From contig NZ_CP156795.1 of assembly GCF_039862785.1 (NCBI RefSeq), positions 744,001-808,000 of the forward strand: a DNA stretch of 64,000 bases. The letters run 5' to 3'. Numbering within the stretch: the stretch's first letter is position 1; every line of letters starts with the position of its first letter. Positions 49,947 to 59,858 of this stretch are shown one piece after another. Below the pieces are notes generated by a model. The model did not search any database, was not told where the DNA came from, and was given only the letters and a program-made list of their open reading frames with translations. A program made the position numbers and the translations under genes. This stretch comes from Acinetobacter sp. ANC 7912 (GTDB lineage: Bacteria > Pseudomonadota > Gammaproteobacteria > Pseudomonadales > Moraxellaceae).

Positions 49947-50774
49947 TTATAGCAGTTGGCGGAATTCTCTTGCTGTCTCTTGAAGTAAGGGGAGGATATG
50001 TTGCAGAAGATATTCTTTGCTCGTACGTCCAGTAGGTGACACGATATTCAAGGCAGCAATCACATCAGAACGATAATTATAAATAGGAACCGCAAGAGCA
50101 TGTACGCCTAGCTCATGTTCTTCTGCTGAATAACAAAATTCATTCGCTCTTACTAAACTCAATAATTTTAAAAATTCTGTATTATCCGTATAAGTATATT
50201 TAGTAAGAGATTTAAGCGGATATTTGTCCAGCCACTCTGATTGGGCTTCTGGATTTAAGAAACTCAATAAAATTTTTCCGGCAGAAGTCGCATGTGCCGG
50301 CAGACGGTTACCTAGGTGTAATCCATAAGGATTCACTCGATCTGTTTGCTGGTGTGCCGCACTACGGGCAATGGTAATTGCTTCAAAGCCGTCTAAAACC
50401 ATCACCGAATAGATCAGGGAAGTTTGCTGGGTTAATAAATTCAATAAAGGTTGAGCGATTTTAGGTAACTGGGCTCCACTCAAATAAGCACCTGAAAATT
50501 TCAGGACTTTAGGGGTTAAATAATAATAGTGGCCATCAAATTCTAAATAACCTAAATATTCTAGTGTCAGTAAATGACGACGAGCTGCTGCACGAGTCAG
50601 ACCAGTTTTCTCTGCAGCCATTGTGACATTCAAACGGTGCCGGTCATTTGCAAAGCAATCTAAAATGGCGAGTCCCTTACTGATGCCCGCTACAAAGTCT
50701 TCATGACGGATTAATTTTTTATTTTCAATATTTTGAATCCATTGTGTGCGAGATTCTTTATTTCCTGACATCAT
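49947..50774 (-). CDS. pcaU: IclR family regulator PcaU
   Basis: A 275-residue IclR-type regulator; by position the protocatechuate-responsive regulator of the pca operon, as in A. baylyi. Winged helix LAILDCFANDRHRLNVT and KTGLTRAAARRHLLTL; effector domain HLGNRLPAHATSAGKILL and EEHELGVHALAVPI. AAGGATTT precedes the ATG. Divergent from pcaI with a three-part operator between. Confidence 0.92.
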   Translation of the reverse strand: MMSGNKESRTQWIQNIENKKLIRHEDFVAGISKGLAILDCFANDRHRLNVTMAAEKTGLTRAAARRHLLTLEYLGYLEFDGHYYYLTPKVLKFSGAYLSGAQLPKIAQPLLNLLTQQTSLIYSVMVLDGFEAITIARSAAHQQTDRVNPYGLHLGNRLPAHATSAGKILLSFLNPEAQSEWLDKYPLKSLTKYTYTDNTEFLKLLSLVRANEFCYSAEEHELGVHALAVPIYNYRSDVIAALNIVSPTGRTSKEYLLQHILPLLQETAREFRQLL

Positions 50775-50852
50775 AAATCCTTTTCTTATTCCAATTGTTT
50801 TTGAGAAAAGCTTCAGTAACTCTCTCTAATAATACGTGATTTATAAAGTTAT

Positions 50853-50889
50853 TGTACGATCATCGAACATAATATTTGTATATCGCACA
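50853..50889. promoter_or_regulatory. PcaU operator, palindrome plus third direct repeat
   Basis: TGTACGAT-C-ATCGAACA (50853-50869) is a near-perfect palindrome. ATCGCACA (50882-50889) repeats its right half 20 bases on, two helical turns away. The same layout of three repeats is known for the A. baylyi PcaU site. The rest of the 281-base divergent region holds both promoters. Confidence 0.8.
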
Positions 50890-51055
50890 AAACTATCTTT
50901 TTCCCGTAGTAGATTGAACTAATTTTAACAAGAATAAGCAGTGCAGAATCCTAACGATATTGGTTGGAATTCCATTCTCCGTCCAGAATGATTTCGCCAG
51001 TATCGCGGATTTTCCAAAATATTTTGTATGTACTGGGAACAAACGGAGTTGTTTG

Positions 51056-51727
51056 ATGATCGATAAAAGTTCTGCTTCACTGGTTGAAGCACTTTCACAA
51101 ATCAAGGACGGATCAACCATCATGATCGGTGGTTTTGGTACTGCAGGTCAGCCTGCTGAACTGATTGATGGTCTGATTGAGCTGGGTGTGAAAGATCTGG
51201 TGATCGTTAATAACAATGCCGGCAATGGCGACTATGGTCTGGCGAAACTGCTGAAGACCGGTGCAGTACGTAAAATCATCTGCTCTTTCCCGCGCCAGTC
51301 AGACTCCTGGGTCTTTGACGAGCTGTACCGTGCCGGCAAGATCGAATTGGAACTGGTGCCTCAGGGCAACCTGGCCTGCCGTATTCAGGCTGCCGGTATG
51401 GGACTTGGTCCAATCTACACTCCGACTGGTTTTGGTACCTTGCTGGCAGAGGGCAAACCGACCTTGAATTATGAAGGCAAAGATTACGTTTTAGAAAATC
51501 CAATTAAAGCTGACTTTGCTCTGATCAAAGCGCATAAAGGCGATCGCTGGGGCAATCTGGTTTACCGTAAATCGGCACGTAACTTTGGTCCAATCATGGC
51601 GATGGCGGCAGATGTGACTATTGCCCAGGTCGCTGAAGTGGTTGAACTCGGTGAGCTGGATCCAGAACACATCATTACCCCGGGCATCTTTGTCCAACAC
51701 GTTGTCCAAGTACAACCGGTACAGTAA
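51056..51727 (+). CDS. pcaI: 3-oxoadipate CoA-transferase subunit A
   Basis: Alpha subunit (223 residues) of the enzyme that moves CoA from succinyl-CoA to beta-ketoadipate. Family block IMIGGFGTAGQPAELIDGL, the glycine-rich NNNAGNGDYGLAKLL and TPTGFGTLLAEG. ACGGAG precedes ATG 51056; the frame is open 96 bases upstream but that part has no ribosome site. First gene of the pca operon, 15 bases before pcaJ. Confidence 0.95.
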   Translation: MIDKSSASLVEALSQIKDGSTIMIGGFGTAGQPAELIDGLIELGVKDLVIVNNNAGNGDYGLAKLLKTGAVRKIICSFPRQSDSWVFDELYRAGKIELELVPQGNLACRIQAAGMGLGPIYTPTGFGTLLAEGKPTLNYEGKDYVLENPIKADFALIKAHKGDRWGNLVYRKSARNFGPIMAMAADVTIAQVAEVVELGELDPEHIITPGIFVQHVVQVQPVQ

Positions 51728-51742
51728 TTCAGGAGCAAAATC

Positions 51743-52396
51743 ATGAGCTATATCAAACTGACCCGTGACCAGATTGCTGAACGTGTTGCCCAGGACATTC
51801 CTGATGGTGCCTATGTTAACCTTGGTATTGGCTTGCCGACCAAGATTGCCAGCTATCTTCCTGCAGACAAGGATGTTTTCCTACATTCTGAAAATGGCTT
51901 GCTGGCTTTCGGTCCGCCACCTGCCAAAGGTGAAGAAGATCCTGAACTGATCAATGCCGGTAAAGAATTTGTGACCATGCTGACCGGCGGTGCCTTTTTC
52001 CACCATGGCGATTCTTTCGCCATGATGCGTGGTGGTCACCTGGACATTGCGGTACTCGGTGCTTTCCAGGTCGCTGCCAATGGTGACCTGGCTAATTGGC
52101 ATACCGGTGCACCGGATGCGATTCCTGCAGTCGGTGGCGCGATGGATCTGGCCGTCGGTGCCAAGAAAGTCTTTATCACTACCGATCATGTCACTAAAAA
52201 AGGTGAACCAAAGATCGTGGCTGAACTGACTTATCCGGCCACTGGCCTGAAATGTGTAGACCGCATCTATACCGACCTGTGTGTAATTGATGTCACTGCT
52301 GAAGGCATGAAAGTGATTGAAAAAGTTGAAGGTCTGTCATTTGAAGAATTGCAGTCGATGACGGGTGCAACATTGATTAATGCGACACAAGGTTAA
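51743..52396 (+). CDS. pcaJ: 3-oxoadipate CoA-transferase subunit B
   Basis: Beta subunit of 217 residues. The catalytic glutamate is in LHSENGLLAFGP, the family II CoA-transferase signature; YVNLGIGLPTKIASYLP is the N-terminal block. CAGGAG lies before the ATG. It forms the active enzyme with PcaI. A MITE-like repeat separates it from pcaF. Confidence 0.96.
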   Translation: MSYIKLTRDQIAERVAQDIPDGAYVNLGIGLPTKIASYLPADKDVFLHSENGLLAFGPPPAKGEEDPELINAGKEFVTMLTGGAFFHHGDSFAMMRGGHLDIAVLGAFQVAANGDLANWHTGAPDAIPAVGGAMDLAVGAKKVFITTDHVTKKGEPKIVAELTYPATGLKCVDRIYTDLCVIDVTAEGMKVIEKVEGLSFEELQSMTGATLINATQG

Positions 52397-52413
52397 GTAA
52401 TAAAGGAAAATTA

Positions 52414-52507
52414 AATCCCTCTAAATCCCCCTTTTTTCAAAGGGGGACTTTCGAAAATATATGCCGGAAGCTCTCCTCCCTTTATCAAAGGGAGGTCGGG
52501 AGGGATT
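52414..52507. repeat. MITE-like palindromic repeat between pcaJ and pcaF
   Basis: Ends AATCCCTC and GAGGGATT are inverted copies. Inside are two strong hairpins: CCCCCTTT/AAAGGGGG (52427-52445) and CCTCCCTTT/AAAGGGAGG (52475-52495). About 94 bases, no coding capacity. From memory, repeats of this kind are scattered in Acinetobacter genomes. No second copy was seen in this window. Confidence 0.7.
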
Positions 52508-52528
52508 AGAGGACTGGAAATAGAAACA

Positions 52529-53734
52529 ATGAAAAACGCATATATCATCGATGCCATCCGTACCCCATTTGGTCGCTATGCCGGTGGACTGGCACCTGTT
52601 CGTGCCGATGACCTGGGTGCGATTCCGATTAAGGCCCTGATGGAGCGTAACCTAAGTATCAACTGGGAAAAAGTTGATGATGTGATTTACGGCTGTGCCA
52701 ACCAGGCTGGTGAAGATAACCGCAACGTGGGTCGTATGTCCGCTCTGCTTGCTGGTGTGCCTTATCAGGTACCGGCAACCACGATTAACCGTCTGTGCGG
52801 ATCCTCCCTGGATGCGGTAGCGATTGCGGCACGTGCCATTAAAGCCGGTGAAGCGAATCTGATTGTAGCGGGTGGTGTGGAATCCATGTCACGCGCCCCA
52901 TTTGTGATGGGCAAAGCCGAAACGGCTTATGGCCGTACACAAAAGGTTGAAGACACCACCATGGGCTGGCGTTTTATCAACCCGAAACTGAAAGAACTGT
53001 ATGGTGTGGAAACCATGCCGGAAACTGCTGAAAACGTGGCAGCACAATTCAATATCAACCGTGAAGATCAAGACAAGTTTGCCCTGACCAGCCAGCAACG
53101 TACTGCAGCGGCACAAGCCAGAGATTTCTTTAAACATGAAATCGTGCCCGTGGTCATTCCTCAGCGTAAAGGCGAACCGGTTGTAGTTGATACTGATGAA
53201 CATCCACGTGCATCTACAACACTGGAAGGATTAATTAAGCTAAAACCAGTCGTAAAAGCGGATGGTACGGTGACTGCGGGTAATGCTTCTGGCATTAACG
53301 ATGGTGCAGCGGCATTATTAATTGCATCTGATGAAGCTGTTGCTGAATATGGCCTAAAAGCACGTGCCAAGATTATTGGTTCAACGGTTGTCGGTGTAGA
53401 ACCCCGCATTATGGGCTTTGGTCCGGCACCGGCGATCAAAAAGCTGCTAGCTCAGACCGGCTTGACGCTAGACCAGATGGATGTCATTGAGCTGAATGAA
53501 GCTTTTGCCGCACAGGCACTGGCTGTTACCCGTGACCTAGGTCTTCCAGATGATGCTGCGCATGTCAACCCGAATGGTGGGGCCATTGCAATTGGCCATC
53601 CACTCGGTGCTTCCGGGGGGCGTCTGGTGACCACTGCCTTGAACCAGCTGGAACAGACTGGTGGAAAATATGCCCTTTGCTCTATGTGTATCGGTGTGGG
53701 TCAAGGTATCGCGCTGATTATTGAACGTGTTTAA
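52529..53734 (+). CDS. pcaF: Beta-ketoadipyl-CoA thiolase
   Basis: Cleaves beta-ketoadipyl-CoA into succinyl-CoA and acetyl-CoA, the last step of the pathway. A 401-residue thiolase: nucleophile Cys in [23 protein letters not shown], His in [14 protein letters not shown] and the second Cys in [10 protein letters not shown]. Third gene of the operon, after the MITE-like spacer. Confidence 0.96.
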   Translation: MKNAYIIDAIRTPFGRYAGGLAPVRADDLGAIPIKALMERNLSINWEKVDDVIYGCANQAGEDNRNVGRMSALLAGVPYQVPATTINRLCGSSLDAVAIAARAIKAGEANLIVAGGVESMSRAPFVMGKAETAYGRTQKVEDTTMGWRFINPKLKELYGVETMPETAENVAAQFNINREDQDKFALTSQQRTAAAQARDFFKHEIVPVVIPQRKGEPVVVDTDEHPRASTTLEGLIKLKPVVKADGTVTAGNASGINDGAAALLIASDEAVAEYGLKARAKIIGSTVVGVEPRIMGFGPAPAIKKLLAQTGLTLDQMDVIELNEAFAAQALAVTRDLGLPDDAAHVNPNGGAIAIGHPLGASGGRLVTTALNQLEQTGGKYALCSMCIGVGQGIALIIERV

Positions 53735-53804
53735 GACAATAACGAGCTCATGTTCAAGCAGAATGTGAGTTCATATAAAAAACAAAGTGAAGAGGGAAGA
53801 TTTG

Positions 53805-55157
53805 ATGAGTCAGTTATATGCAAGCTTATTTTACCAGCCAGAAGTAACAGGCATTTTTAGCGATGTTACTTTGGTGAAATATATGCTGGAGACAGAAGCA
53901 GCATTGGCTCGAGCACAAGCAAAAGTCGGTGTGATTCCCTCTGAGGCTGCAGAAAAAATTGTGAATGTCGCCCAGCGCTCTGTAGAAGATATTATTGATT
54001 TTGCTGCTTTGGCAAAAGCGTCAGGGCTGGCAGGCAATATTGCCATTCCTCTAGTAAAGCAGTTTACAGCTGCAGTTAAGGCTGTAGATGAAGAAGCTTC
54101 CCGATATGTACATTGGGGAGCGACTAGTCAGGACATCATTGATACCGCATGTATGCTGCAGTGCCGAGCAGCACTCACTGTCATAGAACAACAACTACAA
54201 AAAGCTATAAACGCGACTACTGCATTAACTCAAAAATATCGTGATCAAGTCATGATTGGGCGTACCTGGTTACAGCAGGGTTTACCACTGACATTTGGGC
54301 ATAAAACTGCTCGCTGGATGTCAAGCTTGCAGCGTGATCTGGATCGTGTACAGCAACTGAAGCAGAACGTTTTAACAGTTCAGTTAGGTGGAGCAGTAGG
54401 TACCTTGGCTTCTTTGCTGGATCAGGGCAGTGTGGTCGTGCAGACTTTTGCAGCAGAGCTGAATCTGAATGAACCCGCCTGTACTTGGCATGGTGAACGT
54501 GATCGCTTTGTCGAAATTGCACATGTGCTCGCCACTATTGCCGGCAACCTCGGAAAAATGGCCCGTGATTGGTCCCTGATGATGCAGACTGAAATCGCAG
54601 AAGTATTTGAGCCAAGTGGTGCAGGTCGTGGTGGTTCATCGACTATGCCGCACAAGCGTAATCCTGTTGCAGCAGCTTCCATTCTGGCCGCAGCAAATCG
54701 TGTTCCAACACTCATGTCCAGTATTTACCAAAGTCTTGTGCAGGAACATGAACGCAGTTTAGGGGCATGGCATGCTGAATGGCTGGCAATACCAGAAATT
54801 TTTCAGTTATGTGCAGGTAGCCTGCAACGCGCGACTGAAGTTTTTGAGGGGCTGGATGTACAGACAGACAATATGCTTCGTAACTTGGAATGTACTCAAG
54901 GTTTGATTATGGCAGAGGCACTGATGATGTCGCTCGCGCCTGAGTTGGGGCGTTTAAATGCTCATCATCTGGTTGAAGCAGCATGTAAACAGGCTGTTGC
55001 GGAACATCGCCATTTATTGGATATCGTAAAAGAAAATCCAGAAATTACAGCTATTTTTAATGTCCAGCAGCTCGAACAGATTTTTAATCCACAGAATTAT
55101 TTAGGAAATACCCAGCAGCAGATTGATGCGGTATTGCAACATGTACAAGGAAGATAG
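53805..55157 (+). CDS. pcaB: 3-carboxy-cis,cis-muconate cycloisomerase
   Basis: Fumarase/aspartase-superfamily enzyme (450 residues) forming gamma-carboxymuconolactone. Conserved regions VHWGATSQDIIDTA, RTWLQQGLPLTFGHK and the signature GGSSTMPHKRNPV are present. I chose ATG 53805, preceded by AGAGGGA; the earlier GTG overlaps that ribosome site. 70 bases after pcaF and five bases before pcaD. Confidence 0.95.
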   Translation: MSQLYASLFYQPEVTGIFSDVTLVKYMLETEAALARAQAKVGVIPSEAAEKIVNVAQRSVEDIIDFAALAKASGLAGNIAIPLVKQFTAAVKAVDEEASRYVHWGATSQDIIDTACMLQCRAALTVIEQQLQKAINATTALTQKYRDQVMIGRTWLQQGLPLTFGHKTARWMSSLQRDLDRVQQLKQNVLTVQLGGAVGTLASLLDQGSVVVQTFAAELNLNEPACTWHGERDRFVEIAHVLATIAGNLGKMARDWSLMMQTEIAEVFEPSGAGRGGSSTMPHKRNPVAAASILAAANRVPTLMSSIYQSLVQEHERSLGAWHAEWLAIPEIFQLCAGSLQRATEVFEGLDVQTDNMLRNLECTQGLIMAEALMMSLAPELGRLNAHHLVEAACKQAVAEHRHLLDIVKENPEITAIFNVQQLEQIFNPQNYLGNTQQQIDAVLQHVQGR

Positions 55158-55162
55158 CCATC

Positions 55163-55945
55163 ATGACACTTATTAATAATCGTAATGGCCAGCAATTAGC
55201 AGTTTATTCCTTTGGGGATGCAGCACATCCAGCCATTATTTTTTCAAATTCATTAGGCACAGATCATGGCATGTGGCAGTCACAGGTGGCCGAATTTTCT
55301 CAGCACTATTATGTGATCTGTTATGACACGCGGGGTCATGGCAAGAGTTCTGTTATTGAAAATACCTCCCTTACAGACCTGGCCAATGATGTACTGGATA
55401 TTCTCGATCACTTCCAAGTTGAAAAGGCACATTTCTGTGGAATTTCTATGGGGGGAATTACTGGCTTGCAACTCGGACTCATTGCACCCGAACGCTTTTT
55501 AAGTATCACTATTGCGAATTCTGCGGCAAAAATAGGTCAAGAAGCAGCTTGGTTATCTCGTGCGACTACAGTAGAAGCTGATGGTTTGGCAAATATTGTC
55601 AGCACAACCCATACCCGCTGGTTTAGTGACAAGTTTGATTATATTCACGATGCCATCGCGCAAAAAACCATTCAAAGTTTGTCGGTGACAGAGCCGAAAG
55701 GGTATGCAGCCTCTTGTAGGGCGCTTGCAGCTGCAGACCTGCGTGAAGAGATCTCAAATATTCAGGTGCCTTGTCTGGCACTGTGTGGTGGTCTTGATCC
55801 GGTAACAACAGTGGCTGATGGCAAATTGATGCAAGAGCGTATTCCACAATGTGAAATTGCGATAGTAGAAGCATCGCATTTATCCAATATTGAACAGCCA
55901 GTGCAATTTAACCAAGTACTTTCAGCTTTTATTGCGAAGCACTGA
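55163..55945 (+). CDS. pcaD: 3-oxoadipate enol-lactonase
   Basis: Alpha/beta hydrolase of 260 residues opening the enol-lactone to beta-ketoadipate. Nucleophile elbow FCGISMGGITG with the catalytic serine, oxyanion region FSNSLGTDHGMW, acid in GGLDPVTT and His in EASHLSNIEQP. Starts five bases after pcaB. Downstream, an 85-base gap leads straight to pcaC, where A. baylyi has pcaK. Confidence 0.95.
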   Translation: MTLINNRNGQQLAVYSFGDAAHPAIIFSNSLGTDHGMWQSQVAEFSQHYYVICYDTRGHGKSSVIENTSLTDLANDVLDILDHFQVEKAHFCGISMGGITGLQLGLIAPERFLSITIANSAAKIGQEAAWLSRATTVEADGLANIVSTTHTRWFSDKFDYIHDAIAQKTIQSLSVTEPKGYAASCRALAAADLREEISNIQVPCLALCGGLDPVTTVADGKLMQERIPQCEIAIVEASHLSNIEQPVQFNQVLSAFIAKH

Positions 55946-56030
55946 TTTTATTGAAAAAAACCATAATGGTATGAAGATGTTCCTCAGACATGTTCGTACC
56001 GCCAAATAAATCCTTAAGAGTGTATTTATC

Positions 56031-57190
<1,160 letters not shown>

Positions 57191-57201
57191 TAAGGAGCAT
57201 C

Positions 57202-57834
57202 ATGATGTACGGTTGGAAATTTGAGGAATTACGTGAAACACCATCTCAAACAGGTGGTCCTTATGTTCATATTGGCCTGATGCCAAACCAGGCAGGGATT
57301 GAAGTTTTTGAACAGAGCTTTAACAATAAAATGGTAAAGCCGGAAACTCAGGGCGAACGTATCCGTATTGAAGGTCAAGTATTGGATGGACTAGGTTTGC
57401 CTTTGCGTGATGTATTAGTTGAGATCTGGCAAGCTGATGCGAATGGTGTTTATCCAAGTCATGCGGATACCCAAGGTAAGCAGGCAGATCCACACTTCTT
57501 TGGCTGGGGACGTGCAGCTGCAGATTTTGAAACCGGCCTGTGGAGTTTCGAAACAATTAAACCAGGTGCCGTACCTGGCCGTAAAGGTTCTATTCAGGCA
57601 CCACATATTGCGCTAGTTATTTTTGCCCGCGGTATTAACCTCGGTTTGCATACCCGTATTTACTTTGATGACGAAACGGAAGCGAATGCCAAAGATCCAT
57701 TATTAAATGGTATTGAATGGACGCCACGTCGTCAGACAATGGTTGCCAAACGTGAAGAACGTGATGGTGAAGTGGTTTATCGTTTTGATGTCCGTGTTCA
57801 GGGCGAAAATGAAACGGTATTCCTAGATATCTAA
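57202..57834 (+). CDS. pcaG: Protocatechuate 3,4-dioxygenase, alpha subunit
   Basis: A 210-residue partner of PcaH with the same intradiol fold: ETPSQTGGPYVHIGL at the N-terminus, VLVEIWQADANG, and HIALVIFARGIN replacing the iron ligands. AAGGAG five bases before ATG 57202 sets the start; a second ATG follows directly. Last gene of the operon. Confidence 0.95.
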   Translation: MMYGWKFEELRETPSQTGGPYVHIGLMPNQAGIEVFEQSFNNKMVKPETQGERIRIEGQVLDGLGLPLRDVLVEIWQADANGVYPSHADTQGKQADPHFFGWGRAAADFETGLWSFETIKPGAVPGRKGSIQAPHIALVIFARGINLGLHTRIYFDDETEANAKDPLLNGIEWTPRRQTMVAKREERDGEVVYRFDVRVQGENETVFLDI

Positions 57835-57860
57835 GCATTCGATGGAAAGCGTTAAACGAC

Positions 57861-57891
57861 AAAAAAAGGTCAGTTTTTACTGACCTTTTTA
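57861..57891. terminator. Bidirectional terminator between pca and hydroxycinnamate operons
   Basis: AAAAAGGTCAG pairs with CTGACCTTTTT around TTTTA, between converging operons. Confidence 0.9.
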
Positions 57892-57916
57892 ATACAAATG
57901 AATAAAATTTCAGGAT

Positions 57917-58306
57917 TTAATCAAGAACCATAAAAGCTGCACTGGTTTTTGCGACCAATTTGTTATGTTGCCAAGCTTCACTTTCAATACTCAGAATTTT
58001 TTTTCCTTCCTTGATATAACGTGCCTTGGTTTGCACATCACCTACTTCACAAGGTCTAAAAAAATCCATAGAAAGATTAATCGTCGCGGCTGGTTTCTGA
58101 CTTTTATTGAGTGCTGCCAATATTCCCATAGCATCATCTAACATTGCACAGATCATTCCACCTTCTACTGTACCACGTGGATTAGTAAAACTTTCAATTG
58201 CTGTATACGTTACTTCAATTTCACGTTTTTCTTCATTCCATTGAATATTGTGACCATTTAATAAGTGATGAATAGGAGGGAGGTGGTCCAGAATCTTGTT
58301 ATCCAT
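57917..58306 (-). CDS. PaaI family hotdog thioesterase
   Basis: A 129-residue thioesterase-like protein. NPRGTVEGGMICAMLDDAMG is the hotdog helix with its catalytic-type Asp, then ATINLSMDFFRPCEVGDV. AAGGAA precedes the ATG. It follows the hydroxycinnamate porin after 241 bases and a terminator, at the place of a late hca gene in A. baylyi. It may hydrolyse stalled hydroxycinnamoyl-CoA esters, freeing CoA; that is inference. Confidence 0.85.
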   Translation of the reverse strand: MDNKILDHLPPIHHLLNGHNIQWNEEKREIEVTYTAIESFTNPRGTVEGGMICAMLDDAMGILAALNKSQKPAATINLSMDFFRPCEVGDVQTKARYIKEGKKILSIESEAWQHNKLVAKTSAAFMVLD

Positions 58307-58504
58307 AGCTATTATTCCTTAAAAATTTTTTAGATACTGATGATTCATTCTTTTTTATTTTCAGGTGAAAGCATCATCAATGGCGGCCTTGCCTCAACGT
58401 ATTGCACTGCTTATAGCCATTGTCTGATTTAACGAGGTATAGGGGGAATACTCGTTTTAAAGCATGCTCAAGTGAAAGTCATTTTGGTTTGGAACGACAT
58501 CTAA

Positions 58505-58536
58505 GATAAAAGAGGCTCTGCAAATTCAGAGCCTCT
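58505..58536 (-). terminator. Terminator after the hydroxycinnamate porin gene
   Basis: AGAGGCTCTG and CAGAGCCTCT pair perfectly around six bases; on the minus strand TTTTAT follows. Confidence 0.85.
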
Positions 58537-58547
58537 CGAAGAAGAAA

Positions 58548-59801
58548 TTATTTAAACTTCCATGTGTAATCGACATTGATGCGGGTTTCATTCGCTTCTT
58601 TGATATTAGCAGTCGCAGGCATGTCATTGTCATAAATGGCATAACGTGCACGTAAACCAAGATTTTTTAATGGTCCATTTTGTACGGTATAGCCAATGTC
58701 AAAGTCGAGTTCATCTTCTTTGAAATCTGTTCCCCCAAATTGCGGCGCATAAATATTACTACCGGCAGTATAACGTGTCATAAAGCGTAAGCCAGGTACA
58801 TAATTCTTGAAATCATATTCGTAGCGTAAGCTATAGACTTGTTCTTTTGGATTTAGGAATTCTCCAGTCCAGGTATCAATGGTTAAACCGGTTTCACCTC
58901 CAGTTAAATAAGGGAAAGCAGTTTTACCCTGATGATGGAATGTTGAAAGAATAAATTTATGGGCATCATGCTTAAGCTCGAAATGACTGTGAATGAGGTC
59001 ATTATCGACTTTTCCAGCACGGCCTTGACCATCTTTACGGCTAAGATAATAACGTAGTTGGGAAGTTAAAACGGTTTGGTCACTAAAAGCGTATTTATAG
59101 GTACCACCTAAAAGTGACTGATGATATAGATCTTCTACATCCATATGGAAAGCGGTGACTTTCAAAGGAGCTGCGCTTAAATCGTAATGTCCACCGACAT
59201 AGTAGAGGTGATCAGACTCTGCAGATGTGAAACGACCGTTTACTCCTGAAATTTTGATATTTTCATAATTGGTCGAATCTCGATGATTTACTTTATCAAT
59301 ATATGAGACTTGCAGATCGAGTTGAGGAATATCCTTGGATTGTAATGCCACGCCACGATATATCTGTGGAAGTAAGCGTGCAGGGGAGCCGACCAGTACT
59401 GGCGTCATCGGCTGTAATGTACCAACACGTAATTCTGTTTGATTGATTTTAGCTTTAGCAGTAATCCCAATTTCACCATATTGATCAGCAGGTTCATTGG
59501 TACGCGCATTACGAGGCAGGTTTCCTGTACCCCCATATTTTGCATCACCCTCCAGTTTAAAGCCTGCAGTGGCAAGGATATCCAAACCAAATCCTATAGG
59601 TCCTTCGGTGAAACCAGAATTTGCTTTTAAGATAAAGCCCTGACTCCAGTCTCTGAGTGCGGGATAACGGTTTTCTACCTGATAATCACGATCAAAGTAG
59701 AAATTTCTTGCAGTCAATTCAACTGCACTTTCTTCTATAAAATTGTTTGCTAAAGCAGGTGTACTACTTATAAGTAGTGGCACTATCCATAATTTATTCA
59801 T
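58548..59801 (-). CDS. OprD-family outer membrane porin of the hydroxycinnamate operon
   Basis: A 417-residue channel with signal peptide MNKLWIVPLLISSTPALA and mature NNFIEESAVELTARNFYFDRDY. It ends in NVDYTWKFK, identical to the paralogue at 44582-45850. AGGATG precedes the ATG. It is the last gene of the ligase-dehydrogenase-porin series and corresponds to the porin called hcaE in A. baylyi; I leave the symbol blank to avoid confusion with the dioxygenase hcaE here. Confidence 0.9.
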   Translation of the reverse strand: MNKLWIVPLLISSTPALANNFIEESAVELTARNFYFDRDYQVENRYPALRDWSQGFILKANSGFTEGPIGFGLDILATAGFKLEGDAKYGGTGNLPRNARTNEPADQYGEIGITAKAKINQTELRVGTLQPMTPVLVGSPARLLPQIYRGVALQSKDIPQLDLQVSYIDKVNHRDSTNYENIKISGVNGRFTSAESDHLYYVGGHYDLSAAPLKVTAFHMDVEDLYHQSLLGGTYKYAFSDQTVLTSQLRYYLSRKDGQGRAGKVDNDLIHSHFELKHDAHKFILSTFHHQGKTAFPYLTGGETGLTIDTWTGEFLNPKEQVYSLRYEYDFKNYVPGLRFMTRYTAGSNIYAPQFGGTDFKEDELDFDIGYTVQNGPLKNLGLRARYAIYDNDMPATANIKEANETRINVDYTWKFK

Positions 59802-59858
59802 TTTGATTCATCCTGAAGCTTTATAAAAAATATTCTTGTTTTGTGTTGCTAAAAGGTA

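Noticed and set aside
49947..50774. A repressor of an unrelated operon (generic IclR)
   Set aside because: Divergence from pcaI and the palindrome plus third half-site match PcaU.
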